24,024 bases of DNA. Origin: DATBLZ01 sp036555065. GTDB taxonomy: Bacteria > Pseudomonadota > Gammaproteobacteria > Steroidobacterales > Rariloculaceae. The stretch covers positions 1 through 24,024 of the forward strand of contig DATBLZ010000090.1 in NCBI GenBank assembly GCA_036555065.1. Reading direction: 5' to 3'. The notes beneath the pieces are model-generated. The model saw nothing but the letters and a program-made list of their open reading frames with translations. It was not told where the DNA came from and did no database searches. The translations under genes were made by a program, and so were the position numbers. This document shows, one piece after another, positions 15,877-23,290 of this stretch (its first letter is position 1; each line of letters begins with the position of its first letter).

Positions 15877-16442
15877 TGACGATCAAGTCGGACGCCTGGA
15901 TTCGGCGCATGGCTCGCGAGCGCGGGATGATCGAGCCGTTCGAGCCTGCGCAAATCCGCGAGGCCGGTGGGCACCGCCTGATCTCGTACGGAACCTCGAG
16001 CTACGGCTACGACGTGCGCTGCGCGCCCGAGTTCAAGGTATTTACGAACATCAACTCGGCGATCGTCGATCCCAAACGTTTCGACCAGTCGAGCTTGGTC
16101 GATATGCGCGGCGACGTCTGCATCATCCCACCGAACTCGTTCGCGCTGGCGCGCACCGTCGAATACTTTCGTATTCCGCGCAACGTGCTCACGATCTGTC
16201 TCGGCAAGTCGACGTATGCGCGCTGCGGAATCATAGTCAACGTGACGCCGCTCGAGCCCGAGTGGGAAGGGCATGTGACGCTCGAGTTCTCGAATACGAC
16301 GACACTGCCCGCGAAGATCTACGCGAACGAAGGCGTCGCACAGGTGGTCTTCTTCGAGTCCGACGAGGTCTGCGAGGTCAGCTATGCCGATCGCGGCGGC
16401 AAGTATCAAGGTCAGCGCGGAGTGACGCTGCCGAAAACCTAA
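15876..16442 (+). CDS. dcd: dCTP deaminase
   Basis: A 188-residue protein, the usual family length, that converts dCTP to dUTP for thymidylate synthesis. Conserved parts seen are SYGTSSYGYDVRCA, IIPPNSFALART, CLGKSTYARCGI and HVTLEFSNTT with catalytic Glu137. The start ATG overlaps the mrp stop and has GAGGAG a few bases upstream. The frame is open earlier, but that part only mirrors mrp. Its TAA overlaps the stop codon of the convergent membrane-protein gene on the other strand. Confidence 0.96.
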   Translation: MTIKSDAWIRRMARERGMIEPFEPAQIREAGGHRLISYGTSSYGYDVRCAPEFKVFTNINSAIVDPKRFDQSSLVDMRGDVCIIPPNSFALARTVEYFRIPRNVLTICLGKSTYARCGIIVNVTPLEPEWEGHVTLEFSNTTTLPAKIYANEGVAQVVFFESDEVCEVSYADRGGKYQGQRGVTLPKT

Positions 16443-16957
16443 TCGTGCTCCCTTCGTTTCGCGCGCTTCTCGCGCTTGCGCCGGCGCTTCTCGTGTTTTA
16501 GCCGTGCTCGCTCCAGTTGCGCCGCTTTGAGCTCCGGGAACCAGTTCTCGACGAGCGGGCGCAGCGCATGCTCGAAGACAACGTACGCGACCGCTAACAC
16601 CGCAAAGCCATACCAGCCGAGCCAACGCAGTAGATAGACGGGCCACAAGAGCGCAAGCACGGTGTTGATAATCGATTCGACGCTGATTCTGAGCAGGTAT
16701 TGAACGGCCTGCGCGGTGATGAATCCCGTTACGCTCGAGCTTGCGCCGACGTTACTCGTCAGAGTGGCGATTTCGAGGGCAATGAACGCGACGACGTACC
16801 CGAGCCCGTAGAATCCGCCGCCCTTCTTTTGCCACAATGCGATGAGCCAGCCGCGTGCCCGCGGGAAAATCGAGCGCGGCTCGCGGGTAATTTCCTGCGC
16901 CAGGCGCAGGTGGCGCGCGATTCGACCTTCCTTGCGAGAAGTCTCGTCGCGGGTCAC
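16439..16957 (-). CDS. Membrane protein of unknown function with a strongly basic tail
   Basis: A 172-residue protein starting at GTG six bases after the stop of the DUF3108 gene. The first 45 residues are polar and basic; then come a hydrophobic helix (about 50-68), a second region (about 93-107) and a third (about 113-130). The C-terminal 25 residues are almost entirely Lys, Arg and Glu (KRRRKREKRAKRRE), likely cytoplasmic and coiled. I do not recognise a family. Its place downstream of purM and the DUF3108 gene suggests an operon by spacing only. The stop overlaps the dcd stop. Confidence 0.65.
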   Translation of the reverse strand: MTRDETSRKEGRIARHLRLAQEITREPRSIFPRARGWLIALWQKKGGGFYGLGYVVAFIALEIATLTSNVGASSSVTGFITAQAVQYLLRISVESIINTVLALLWPVYLLRWLGWYGFAVLAVAYVVFEHALRPLVENWFPELKAAQLERARLKHEKRRRKREKRAKRREHD

Positions 16958-16963
16958 GGGGCG

Positions 16964-17716
16964 CTAACGGGCTGCGCCGAGGCCTTCGACGGACTCAAGA
17001 ACGAAAATCGTGTCGGTCTCGTTGCCCCTCTGCCGCTCCATCCTCACTGGTAGATACTGCAAGCTCGGTGCGACCCAAATCGACGTGATCGACGACGACC
17101 CGACGCGTTGCTGGCGATACCGCAATACGTCGAGCTCGCCAAGCGGTGTCTCCATGCGTTCCTCGCCGACCCGAGTCAACTCGTAAGTCTTGAGAGAATC
17201 ATCGTCCGCGATCACGTAGGGTCCGAGCGCGCCGTGGCCGGCCATGTCGTGCATGAGCGCTACTTGCAGGCTGCCGCGGTCCAACGTGCCGGGAGCGATC
17301 TCGAGCTCGACGTGCTGCTCGCCGTCGAGGATCACGTTGCGCGTATCCCAATCGAAGCGCGCTTGGAAGTTGTTGCCGCCCTTCCGGGTTCCGTCTTCGT
17401 ACCGGAACGCGAGTGGCTGGATCTTGCCGTCGCGGACGACGAAAGTGCTGTGCTCGATGGCGGGGTTCGGCGCGACGATCTTCAGCAGGCCCTTGACCTT
17501 GAGATACGAACGGAATGTGTATACGTCCTGCAAGGCGTCATAGCTCACGGAGAACTCGGCGAGTCCTGCGTCGCGCCCTTTGTACTCGGCTGCGTACGTA
17601 GCTGCGTAAGTCGCAATGTCGGAGTTCGCCGCCGGTTCCTGCGCGAGTGCGGCCGTGTGCATGGCACCGGCGACGAGCGCTGCGACGCTAAGCGATATGG
17701 ACGCGTTGGGTCTCAT
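16964..17716 (-). CDS. DUF3108 domain protein, secreted
   Basis: From the ATG at 17716 this is 250 residues with a signal peptide (MRPNASISLSVAALVAGAM..AALAQ, cleavage near residue 26). The mature part has the DUF3108 pattern: YAAEYKGRDAGLAEFSVSY, a long beta-rich core, 'PLAFRYEDGTRKGG' and the ending VWVAPSLQYLPVRMERQR-like segment. DUF3108 proteins are periplasmic and often lie beside purM/purN in gammaproteobacteria; the function is not known. A GTG at 17731 would add five residues, but the ATG gives the better signal peptide. It overlaps the end of purM by 29 bases. Confidence 0.8.
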   Translation of the reverse strand: MRPNASISLSVAALVAGAMHTAALAQEPAANSDIATYAATYAAEYKGRDAGLAEFSVSYDALQDVYTFRSYLKVKGLLKIVAPNPAIEHSTFVVRDGKIQPLAFRYEDGTRKGGNNFQARFDWDTRNVILDGEQHVELEIAPGTLDRGSLQVALMHDMAGHGALGPYVIADDDSLKTYELTRVGEERMETPLGELDVLRYRQQRVGSSSITSIWVAPSLQYLPVRMERQRGNETDTIFVLESVEGLGAAR

Positions 17717-18716
17717 CTTCGACGACCTCACCTATGAGCCACGCGCGCTCGTTTTGCGCAGCGAGCTCAGCAATGACGCGCTCGGCGCTGCGGCGTGGAA
17801 CGATGCCGACCATGCCCACTCCGCAGTTGAACGTACGGTACATTTCTTGGGTGGGAATTCCGGTGCTCGCGAGCCATTCGAAGACGGCGGGCCGCGGCCA
17901 GCTGCGAGCGTCGAGCGCTACACCGAGGCCGGCCGGCAGCACACGCGGAATGTTCTCGCTGAGCCCGCCGCCGGTAATGTGCGCGAGCCCCTTGAAGCGC
18001 TGCCGCGCATGCACCGCGAGCAGCGCGCGCACGTAGATGCGGGTGGGCTCCATCAGGAGATCGATGAGCCGCGCGCCGCCGAGACGGGAATCGACGCTGC
18101 CGGGATGCTGGTCGAGCACACGGCGGATCAATGAGAAGCCGTTCGAGTGTGGCCCGGAAGACGCAAGGCCGATGACGGCATCGCCGGCAATGATCGTTCG
18201 GCCGTCGATGACTTCGTCTTCTTCGACGATGCCGACGCAAAAGCCGGCGAGATCGTATTCGCCGGCGGCATGCATGCCGGGGTGCTCGGCCGTCTCTCCG
18301 CCGACGAGCGCGCAGCCGGCGATCTCACAGCCCTTCGCGATTCCCGTGATCACGCGCGCGGCAATGTCGACGTCGAGCCGCGGGGTCGCGTAATAGTCGA
18401 GAAAGAACAGGGGCTCGGCGCCTTGCACTACGACGTCGTTGACCGACATCGCGACGAGATCGATGCCGACCGTATCGTGCGCGTCGTAGTCGATCGCGAG
18501 CTTGAGCTTCGTGCCGACCCCGTCGGTTCCCGAGACGAGCACCGGCGAGCGGTAGCCTTGCGGCACGCGGAACAGGGCCCCGAACCCCCCGAGCCCGCCG
18601 ATGAGCTCGCGGCGCGCGGTGCGCGCGGCCGCGCCTTTGATGCGCTCGACCAACGCGTCGCCGGCATCGATGTCGACACCCGCAGACTTATATGTCAAGG
18701 CGCTATCGGACGTCAT
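17688..18716 (-). CDS. purM: Phosphoribosylformylglycinamidine cyclo-ligase (AIR synthetase)
   Basis: A 342-residue enzyme of purine synthesis that closes the imidazole ring (FGAM to AIR, using ATP). Clear motifs are LTYKSAGVDIDAGDALV, VSGTDGVGTKLKLA, DLVAMSVNDVVVQGAEPLFFLDYYA, CALVGGETAEHPGMH, GLASSGPHSNGFSLIR and HITGGGLSENIPRVLP. It starts at ATG and is divergent from the DUF2066 gene across 45 bases. The usual partner purN does not follow; a DUF3108 gene overlaps the 3' end instead. Confidence 0.96.
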   Translation of the reverse strand: MTSDSALTYKSAGVDIDAGDALVERIKGAAARTARRELIGGLGGFGALFRVPQGYRSPVLVSGTDGVGTKLKLAIDYDAHDTVGIDLVAMSVNDVVVQGAEPLFFLDYYATPRLDVDIAARVITGIAKGCEIAGCALVGGETAEHPGMHAAGEYDLAGFCVGIVEEDEVIDGRTIIAGDAVIGLASSGPHSNGFSLIRRVLDQHPGSVDSRLGGARLIDLLMEPTRIYVRALLAVHARQRFKGLAHITGGGLSENIPRVLPAGLGVALDARSWPRPAVFEWLASTGIPTQEMYRTFNCGVGMVGIVPRRSAERVIAELAAQNERAWLIGEVVEDETQRVHIA

Positions 18717-18748
18717 CGTGCTGGGCGCGGCGGCTTAAGTCCGGCGCT

Positions 18749-18754
18749 TATAAT
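18749..18754 (+). promoter_or_regulatory. Consensus -10 box in the purM/DUF2066 divergent gap
   Basis: A perfect TATAAT lies in the 45-base gap, within the near-palindrome TTATAATAT. Reading rightward, transcription would begin at about 18760-18762, at or just before the first possible start codon of the DUF2066 gene. No convincing -35 box was found 16-18 bases upstream. The complementary strand (TATTATAA) could also serve purM. Confidence 0.4.
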
Positions 18755-18761
18755 ATGCGAC

Positions 18762-19850
18762 GTGGCTCGACCATTGACAGTGTCAACGCGAAGGCGGGCG
18801 CGGTTCATCTGGGCCGCCATGCTGCTCGCGGCCGCGAGCGCAACCGCGCCGGCTGCGACCTTTCCGGATTTGTACACGATCACGGTCATGGTGCCGCCGA
18901 ACACGCCGAATCGACAGAGGGAAGTCGATCGACTCGGCTTAACACAGCTGCTTACCCGGATCACGGGCCGGCGCGATGCGGCGAATGCTCCGGAGCTCGC
19001 GCCCTTGATCGAGAGCGCGAGCACGCTCGTAACTTCACGGAGCCGAATCGATCGTGAGCGCGACTCGGTCGGGTTCAACGCCGCCGCTATCGCGGACGCG
19101 CTTACGCGCGCGAACTGGCCTATCTGGGGTGCCGAGCGGCCGTTGACGCTGCTGTGGATGGCCGTCGATTTCGGCGACGGCCAGCGCGCGCTCATGGGCG
19201 CAACTCCCGCGACCGACGAATGGAGCCCGGAGCTCGCTTTGCTCATGATGCAGCTTCGCGAGGAGCTCGAGGCAGTCGCGAGCGAGCGCGGCTTGCCGCT
19301 CACGTATCCGCTCTTGGATCTCGAGGACCGCAATGCCATCGGCTTCGCCGAAGTTTGGGGCGGATTCGACGGGCTCATTTCAGCCGCGTCCGAGCGCTAC
19401 AACGCCGACGGCGTGCTCGTCGGACGCGTCGCCGTTGCGGCATTCGGTCTCGACGTGCGCTGGAGCTTCCTCGACGATACGCGGGCGAGCGCCGTGCTCG
19501 GAAGCGACGTCCGCGGCGGTGTGGACTGGCTTGCGGATCGGTATGCGGCCGAGTACAGCACGATCGGCGGGGCGCGGATCGCCCGCATCACGGTGCTCGA
19601 CGTCGCGAGCCTCGACGCGTACGGACGCGTGATCAGCTACTTGGAGTCACAGAGCGTTCTGCAGTCGGTCGACGTCGAGGGTTTCGACGGCACGACGCTC
19701 AGATTGCAAGTGGCCGTGCGTGGCGATGATCGAGTCGTCGAGCGCGTTCTTACACTCGGCGGTGTGCTGGTCCCTGCGTCGAGCATCCCAGCGCCCGAAG
19801 CGGGCGCAAGCCTCGTGTTTCGGGTGGCCGGAGCCCCTGGCGCGCAATGA
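18762..19850 (+). CDS. DUF2066 domain protein, secreted
   Basis: About 362 residues from GTG 18762, or 356 from GTG 18780; neither has a Shine-Dalgarno sequence. Both give a basic N-region (STRRRARF) and a hydrophobic segment ending near ATAPAA, so it is exported to the periplasm. The mature part shows the DUF2066 pattern: an early YTITVMVPPNTPNRQREVD..GLTQLLTRITG and LTLLWMAVDFGDG, then YNADGVLVGRV and the central RWSFLDD. DUF2066 proteins commonly lie between purM and hda in gammaproteobacteria; their function is unknown. The frame is open far upstream over purM, but that part is a shadow. It overlaps the next gene by four bases. Confidence 0.82.
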   Translation: MARPLTVSTRRRARFIWAAMLLAAASATAPAATFPDLYTITVMVPPNTPNRQREVDRLGLTQLLTRITGRRDAANAPELAPLIESASTLVTSRSRIDRERDSVGFNAAAIADALTRANWPIWGAERPLTLLWMAVDFGDGQRALMGATPATDEWSPELALLMMQLREELEAVASERGLPLTYPLLDLEDRNAIGFAEVWGGFDGLISAASERYNADGVLVGRVAVAAFGLDVRWSFLDDTRASAVLGSDVRGGVDWLADRYAAEYSTIGGARIARITVLDVASLDAYGRVISYLESQSVLQSVDVEGFDGTTLRLQVAVRGDDRVVERVLTLGGVLVPASSIPAPEAGASLVFRVAGAPGAQ

Positions 19851-20404
19851 GCCTGCGCTGGCTGCCCAACGCAATCTGTGTCGTGCGGATCGTGCTCGTC
19901 GCGCCGTTCGTCTTTGCGCTCCTCGAGCGCGACTACCTGCTCGCGCTCACGCTCATCGTCATCGCGGGCGGATCGGATGCGCTCGACGGGTATCTCGCCA
20001 AGACCTTCGGTTGGCGCACACGGCTCGGTAGCTTGCTCGATCCTGCGGCCGACAAGCTACTTTTGACGAGCGCGTTCCTGTCGTTGACGTACCTCGGTCT
20101 CGTGCCGCTCGGGTTGGCCGTGGTCGTCGTCGCGCGAGATCTATTGATCGTCATGGGAGCGGCCGCGTACCAGTTTCTGTTCGGGCGATTAGAGGGCCAG
20201 CCGACGCTCATCAGTAAGCTCAATACGGCGTGTCAGCTGACCTTCGTATTGTTTGTTATCGTCCACGAAGCCTTCGCTTGGCCGCCGCGTATCTTGCTTC
20301 TTATGCTCGGGGCGCTCGTCGTGTCGACGAGCGTGGTCAGCGGACTCAACTATGTGACGACCTGGAGCAAGCGGGCGTGGCGGATGAGCCATGAACCCGG
20401 GTGA
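19847..20404 (+). CDS. CDP-alcohol phosphatidyltransferase family protein
   Basis: A 185-residue membrane protein with about five or six hydrophobic helices. It has the family motif D-x2-D-G-x2-A-R-x8-G-x3-D-x3-D as SDALDGYLAK...GSLLDPAAD: Asp44, Asp47, Gly48, Gly61, Asp65 and Asp69 are all kept, with Lys52 in place of the usual Arg. Such enzymes join CDP-diacylglycerol to an alcohol; PgsA-like (glycerol 3-phosphate) or cardiolipin-synthase-like activity is possible, but the acceptor cannot be read from the sequence. It starts in the stop of the DUF2066 gene (ATGA) and overlaps hda by 14 bases. Confidence 0.86.
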   Translation: MSLRWLPNAICVVRIVLVAPFVFALLERDYLLALTLIVIAGGSDALDGYLAKTFGWRTRLGSLLDPAADKLLLTSAFLSLTYLGLVPLGLAVVVVARDLLIVMGAAAYQFLFGRLEGQPTLISKLNTACQLTFVLFVIVHEAFAWPPRILLLMLGALVVSTSVVSGLNYVTTWSKRAWRMSHEPG

Positions 20405-21104
20405 CGAGCGGCGTTCTGCGGCGCAGATGCCGTTGCCGCTACGCCTCGACAAGCACGCGCTCTTCGCTACGTTCGTCGCCGGTGCCAATGCCTCGGCTCT
20501 AGCGCACGTGGCCGCGGTCGCGGGGCGGCAACGGCGCGACATCGTTTGGCTTTGCGGTCCGGCCGGTAGCGGCAAAACGCATTTGCTCCAGGCCGCGTGC
20601 CGAGCCGCGCACGAGCAGAACGCCGCCAGCATGTACATATCTCTTTGCGACGAGCACGTTCACGCCGAACAGTTGCTCGGCGCTGAGCAACTGGGGCTCG
20701 TTGCGTTGGATGACGTAGATGCCGTTGCCGGCGATGCCGAATGGGAAGCTCGCCTATTCACCGTCTTCAACGAATTCCAGAGCCGCGGGAGTTTGCTGCT
20801 CGCGGCGCGGAACCCGCCTTCCGCGGTACCGTTTGATCTCGGCGATCTCGCTTCGCGTGCTGCTGGCGCAATCGTCTATCGGTTGCAGGAGCTCGACGAA
20901 GCGCAGCAGCTCGACGCCTTGCTTGGACATGCGGGCCGACGCGGCCTGGAGCTCGATGCCGCGACGGCGCGTTTTCTGCAGAGCCGCGTGCAACGCGGGA
21001 TGACGGAGCTTTGCGAGTGGCTCGATCGCCTCGATCGAGCGTCGCTCGCCGCGCAGCGGCGCCTGACGATTCCGTTCGTCCGCGAAGTCTTGGCGCGCCG
21101 CTGA
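20391..21104 (+). CDS. hda: DnaA regulatory inactivator Hda
   Basis: A 237-residue AAA+ protein that, bound to the DNA polymerase sliding clamp, stimulates hydrolysis of ATP on DnaA to prevent re-initiation. Near the N-terminus is the clamp-binding motif QMPLPL (residues 12-17), equivalent to QLSLPL of E. coli; this fixes the ATG at 20391, since the next Met lies within the motif. Walker A is GPAGSGKT at 56-63. LDDVDAVAGDAEWE, LASRAAGAIVYRLQ and the ending LDRASLAAQRRLTIPFVREVL match Hda throughout. Confidence 0.92.
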   Translation: MNPGDERRSAAQMPLPLRLDKHALFATFVAGANASALAHVAAVAGRQRRDIVWLCGPAGSGKTHLLQAACRAAHEQNAASMYISLCDEHVHAEQLLGAEQLGLVALDDVDAVAGDAEWEARLFTVFNEFQSRGSLLLAARNPPSAVPFDLGDLASRAAGAIVYRLQELDEAQQLDALLGHAGRRGLELDAATARFLQSRVQRGMTELCEWLDRLDRASLAAQRRLTIPFVREVLARR

Positions 21105-21120
21105 ATGGAAGGAGCGTGGT

Positions 21121-21717
21121 TCAGCGCTTGAGGCGCGCTGCGAGCTCGGCGACTCGCCGCCCGAGCTCGCGTGCGACCGCGTCCTCGTGCTTCGAGACGG
21201 AGCTGTTCCACTCGGTCGCAATATGGGTCGCGCCGTACGGTGAGCCGCCCGTCTGCGTATCGAACAACGCCGGTATTGTATAGGGCACGCCGACCCAGAG
21301 CATGCCGTGATGTATGAGAGGCAGGATCATCGTTAGCAGCGTCGACTCTTGGCCGCCGTGCAACGATGAGCTGCTCGTGAAGACGCCGGCGGGCTTGCCC
21401 GCCATCGTGCCGGCGAGCCAGAGCTCACTCGTCGAATCGAGAAAATACTTGAGCGGTGCCGCCATGTTTCCGAACCGTGTCGGGCTGCCGAGCAGCAAGC
21501 CGTCGCATTCGCGCAGATCGGCGAGCTCCGCGTAAGGCGGACCGTCCTGTGGTTCGCTCGGGTCGACAGCTTCGCTCGTTGCGGACACGGCCGGAACCGT
21601 GCGCAGTCGCGCGGCCGCACCGGCGCTTTCGACGCCGCGCGCGGCCGCACGCGCCATCGCAGCCGTGCTCCCGTTTCGCGAGTAATAGAGGACCAGAACC
21701 GTCGGTGCCGAGGTCAC
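21121..21717 (-). CDS. wrbA: NAD(P)H:quinone oxidoreductase WrbA, flavodoxin-like
   Basis: A 198-residue FMN enzyme that reduces quinones by two electrons, protecting against redox cycling. The FMN loop is YYSRNGSTAAMA near residue 12, then LLLGSPTRFGNMAAPLKYFLD, the SSSSLHGGQESTLL segment, HHGMLWVGVPYT and SPYGATHIA, all typical of WrbA. The start is GTG and overlaps the arsC stop by four bases. It is convergent with hda across 16 bases, in which no terminator hairpin with a T-run is seen. Confidence 0.93.
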   Translation of the reverse strand: MTSAPTVLVLYYSRNGSTAAMARAAARGVESAGAAARLRTVPAVSATSEAVDPSEPQDGPPYAELADLRECDGLLLGSPTRFGNMAAPLKYFLDSTSELWLAGTMAGKPAGVFTSSSSLHGGQESTLLTMILPLIHHGMLWVGVPYTIPALFDTQTGGSPYGATHIATEWNSSVSKHEDAVARELGRRVAELAARLKR

Positions 21718-22061
21718 TCGAGTATTTCCAGTACGCGCTCGGGTGGGCGGCCGATGCGCGCGCGATCGCCGACCTCGACGATCGGCCGCTCAATCAGCTT
21801 CGGAATCGCAACCATGACGTCGAGTAGCGCAGCGTCGGATGCATCGAGCGTCAGTCCCGACTCCTTGAACTCGGGCTCGGCGCTGCGTATGACGTCGCGG
21901 GGCTTGAGCCCGAGCTTCTTGAGCAGCGCCACGAGCGTCTTCTTGGATGGCGGCTCCTCGAGGTATTCGACGATTTCGAGCTCAATGCCGCGCTCCTCGA
22001 GAAGGGCGAGCGTGGCCCGCGACTTCGAGCAGCGCGGGTTGTGGTAGATCTTGGCTTTCAT
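21714..22061 (-). CDS. arsC: ArsC-family arsenate reductase (glutaredoxin type)
   Basis: A 115-residue thioredoxin-fold protein. It has HNPRCSKSR near the N-terminus, with Cys11 as the reactive thiol, then LEYLEEPPSKKTL-like IVEYLEEPPSKK, and LIERPIVEVGDRARIGRPPE, the conserved RPI loop of the family. The arsenate-reducing role is from the family; in many chromosomes an isolated arsC next to wrbA is not part of an ars operon, and no arsR or arsB is seen here. It starts at ATG and is divergent from the DUF4398 lipoprotein gene. Confidence 0.9.
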   Translation of the reverse strand: MKAKIYHNPRCSKSRATLALLEERGIELEIVEYLEEPPSKKTLVALLKKLGLKPRDVIRSAEPEFKESGLTLDASDAALLDVMVAIPKLIERPIVEVGDRARIGRPPERVLEILE

Positions 22062-22073
22062 CGCGTGACTTTC

Positions 22074-22102
22074 TTGACGGTTCTCGGATGTCCCTGTTAA
22101 AT
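22074..22102 (+). promoter_or_regulatory. Candidate promoter of the DUF4398 lipoprotein gene
   Basis: TTGACG (22074-22079) and TTAAAT (22097-22102) are separated by 17 bases, the ideal spacing, in an AT-richer patch. Transcription would begin around 22108-22111, almost at the ATG at 22111, leaving no room for a ribosome binding site. Confidence 0.45.
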
Positions 22103-22110
22103 AAATCGAA

Positions 22111-22422
22111 ATGTACCCCCGGCGTGCGCTTTACGGTTTGGCAGTAATTCTACTCTCGGGTTGGGTCAGCGGTTGCGTCACCGACCCTCCCGTGCAGGAG
22201 ATGAGCGATGCGCGGCAGGCAATCATGGCCGCGGAGGCGGCCAACGCCGAGGAATACGCCGCGACGACGCTCGCCGATGCACGTCGCTTCCTCGATATGG
22301 CGGAGCAGTTGATCGCAGACGAGGTATACGGCGCGGCGCGTATGAATGCCGTGCGCGCTCGGAACCGCGCCGCGCGCGCGCTCGAGATCGCGCAACAAGC
22401 TGCCGCGGAGGCTGACGACTAA
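22111..22422 (+). CDS. DUF4398 domain lipoprotein
   Basis: A 103-residue protein with a short basic start (MYPRRALYG), a hydrophobic segment and the lipobox WVSGC, with Cys22 as the lipidated residue. The rest (PVQEMSDARQAIMAAEAANAEEYAATTL..AR) is alpha-helical and Ala/Glu-rich, as in DUF4398 proteins, which are small outer-membrane-associated lipoproteins often next to OmpA-type proteins. The residue after Cys is Val, so sorting to the outer membrane is expected. The ATG has no Shine-Dalgarno upstream. The acylphosphatase gene follows after five bases. Confidence 0.8.
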   Translation: MYPRRALYGLAVILLSGWVSGCVTDPPVQEMSDARQAIMAAEAANAEEYAATTLADARRFLDMAEQLIADEVYGAARMNAVRARNRAARALEIAQQAAAEADD

Positions 22423-22427
22423 GCGGT

Positions 22428-22706
22428 GTGATCCAGAACTCTTGCGCAGTTCGCTGTCTCGTCGCGGGTCACGTCCAGGGCGTGTACTTTCGAGCCGCGA
22501 CTGCTGAGCGTGCGCTCGAGCTCGGCGTGCGTGGCTGGGTTAGAAACTTACCGGATCGCCGCGTCGAAGTTCTCGCGACTGGCGATGCCGATGCCGTCGC
22601 AACGCTGACTCGGTGGCTGTGGCAGGGACCGCCGCGGGCCCGCGTCGTCAGCGTCACGGTCGAGGAGTGGACCGGCCAGGTTCCCGAGGATTTCTCGGTC
22701 CGCTAG
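22428..22706 (+). CDS. Acylphosphatase
   Basis: A 92-residue enzyme that hydrolyses acyl phosphates. The active site is clear: AGHVQGVYFR with Arg22 and VRNLPDRRVEV with Asn40, the phosphate-binding Arg and catalytic Asn of the family. The usual NLPDGRVE has Arg in place of Gly at residue 44. It starts at GTG five bases after the lipoprotein gene and lacks a strong ribosome site. Its TAG overlaps the stop of the convergent lytic transglycosylase gene within CTAG. Confidence 0.93.
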   Translation: MIQNSCAVRCLVAGHVQGVYFRAATAERALELGVRGWVRNLPDRRVEVLATGDADAVATLTRWLWQGPPRARVVSVTVEEWTGQVPEDFSVR

Positions 22707-23290
22707 ATCCTGTACCACTTCGTCCGCAGCCGCTCGATGACCCGATCGGCATACCAACGCCGGCCCGCGCTGCCGTTGTAGCGCGCGAGCCCTTGGACGA
22801 GATCGCCGTTCTCGATGTCGAGGTAATACTTGAGTATTCGACAGCCGAGCAACACGTTGAAATCGATGTCGAACAACTTGTTCTTATCGGTTTGCCCGAG
22901 CTCCTTGACCCAAAACGGCATGATCTGCATGAGGCCGAGGGCGCTTGCCGACGAGATCGCGAAGCGGTCGAATTCGCTTTCGATGTCTATCACTGCGAGC
23001 ACGAGCTCGGGCGGCACCTCGGCACGCGTCGCTTGCTGATGCACGGTCTTGAGGATATGCAGCCGCTCATCCGTGTTGGGCACCTTCTCGGCGAGGCGCC
23101 GCGACATGTCGGTCAACCAGACTTCGGCCGTGAAACGATCATCGAAGCTGTCGGCGTCGGCGACGGCTTGCAGCAGCACCGCGCGCAGCAACGGATCGAC
23201 GGGCTCGTCGGTTTGCGGTTGCGCGGCCGCGCGGGCGCCGAGTGTTATGAGCAGCGCGCACCAAGCAATGCTGGCGATGCGCCGATTCAT
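22703..23290 (-). CDS. Lytic transglycosylase, SLT domain, exported
   Basis: A 195-residue protein with a signal peptide (MNRRIASIAWCALLITLGARAAAQ). The SLT/goose-lysozyme fold is seen from about residue 92: VLAVIDIESEFDRF with Glu104 as the catalytic acid, SSASALGLMQIMP (residues 113-125) and LARYNGSAG. It cleaves peptidoglycan with 1,6-anhydro product formation, acting in the periplasm. The domain occupies most of the C-terminal half, so this is a short member of the family. It starts in the stop of proS (ATGA) and is probably co-transcribed with it. Confidence 0.88.
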   Translation of the reverse strand: MNRRIASIAWCALLITLGARAAAQPQTDEPVDPLLRAVLLQAVADADSFDDRFTAEVWLTDMSRRLAEKVPNTDERLHILKTVHQQATRAEVPPELVLAVIDIESEFDRFAISSASALGLMQIMPFWVKELGQTDKNKLFDIDFNVLLGCRILKYYLDIENGDLVQGLARYNGSAGRRWYADRVIERLRTKWYRI

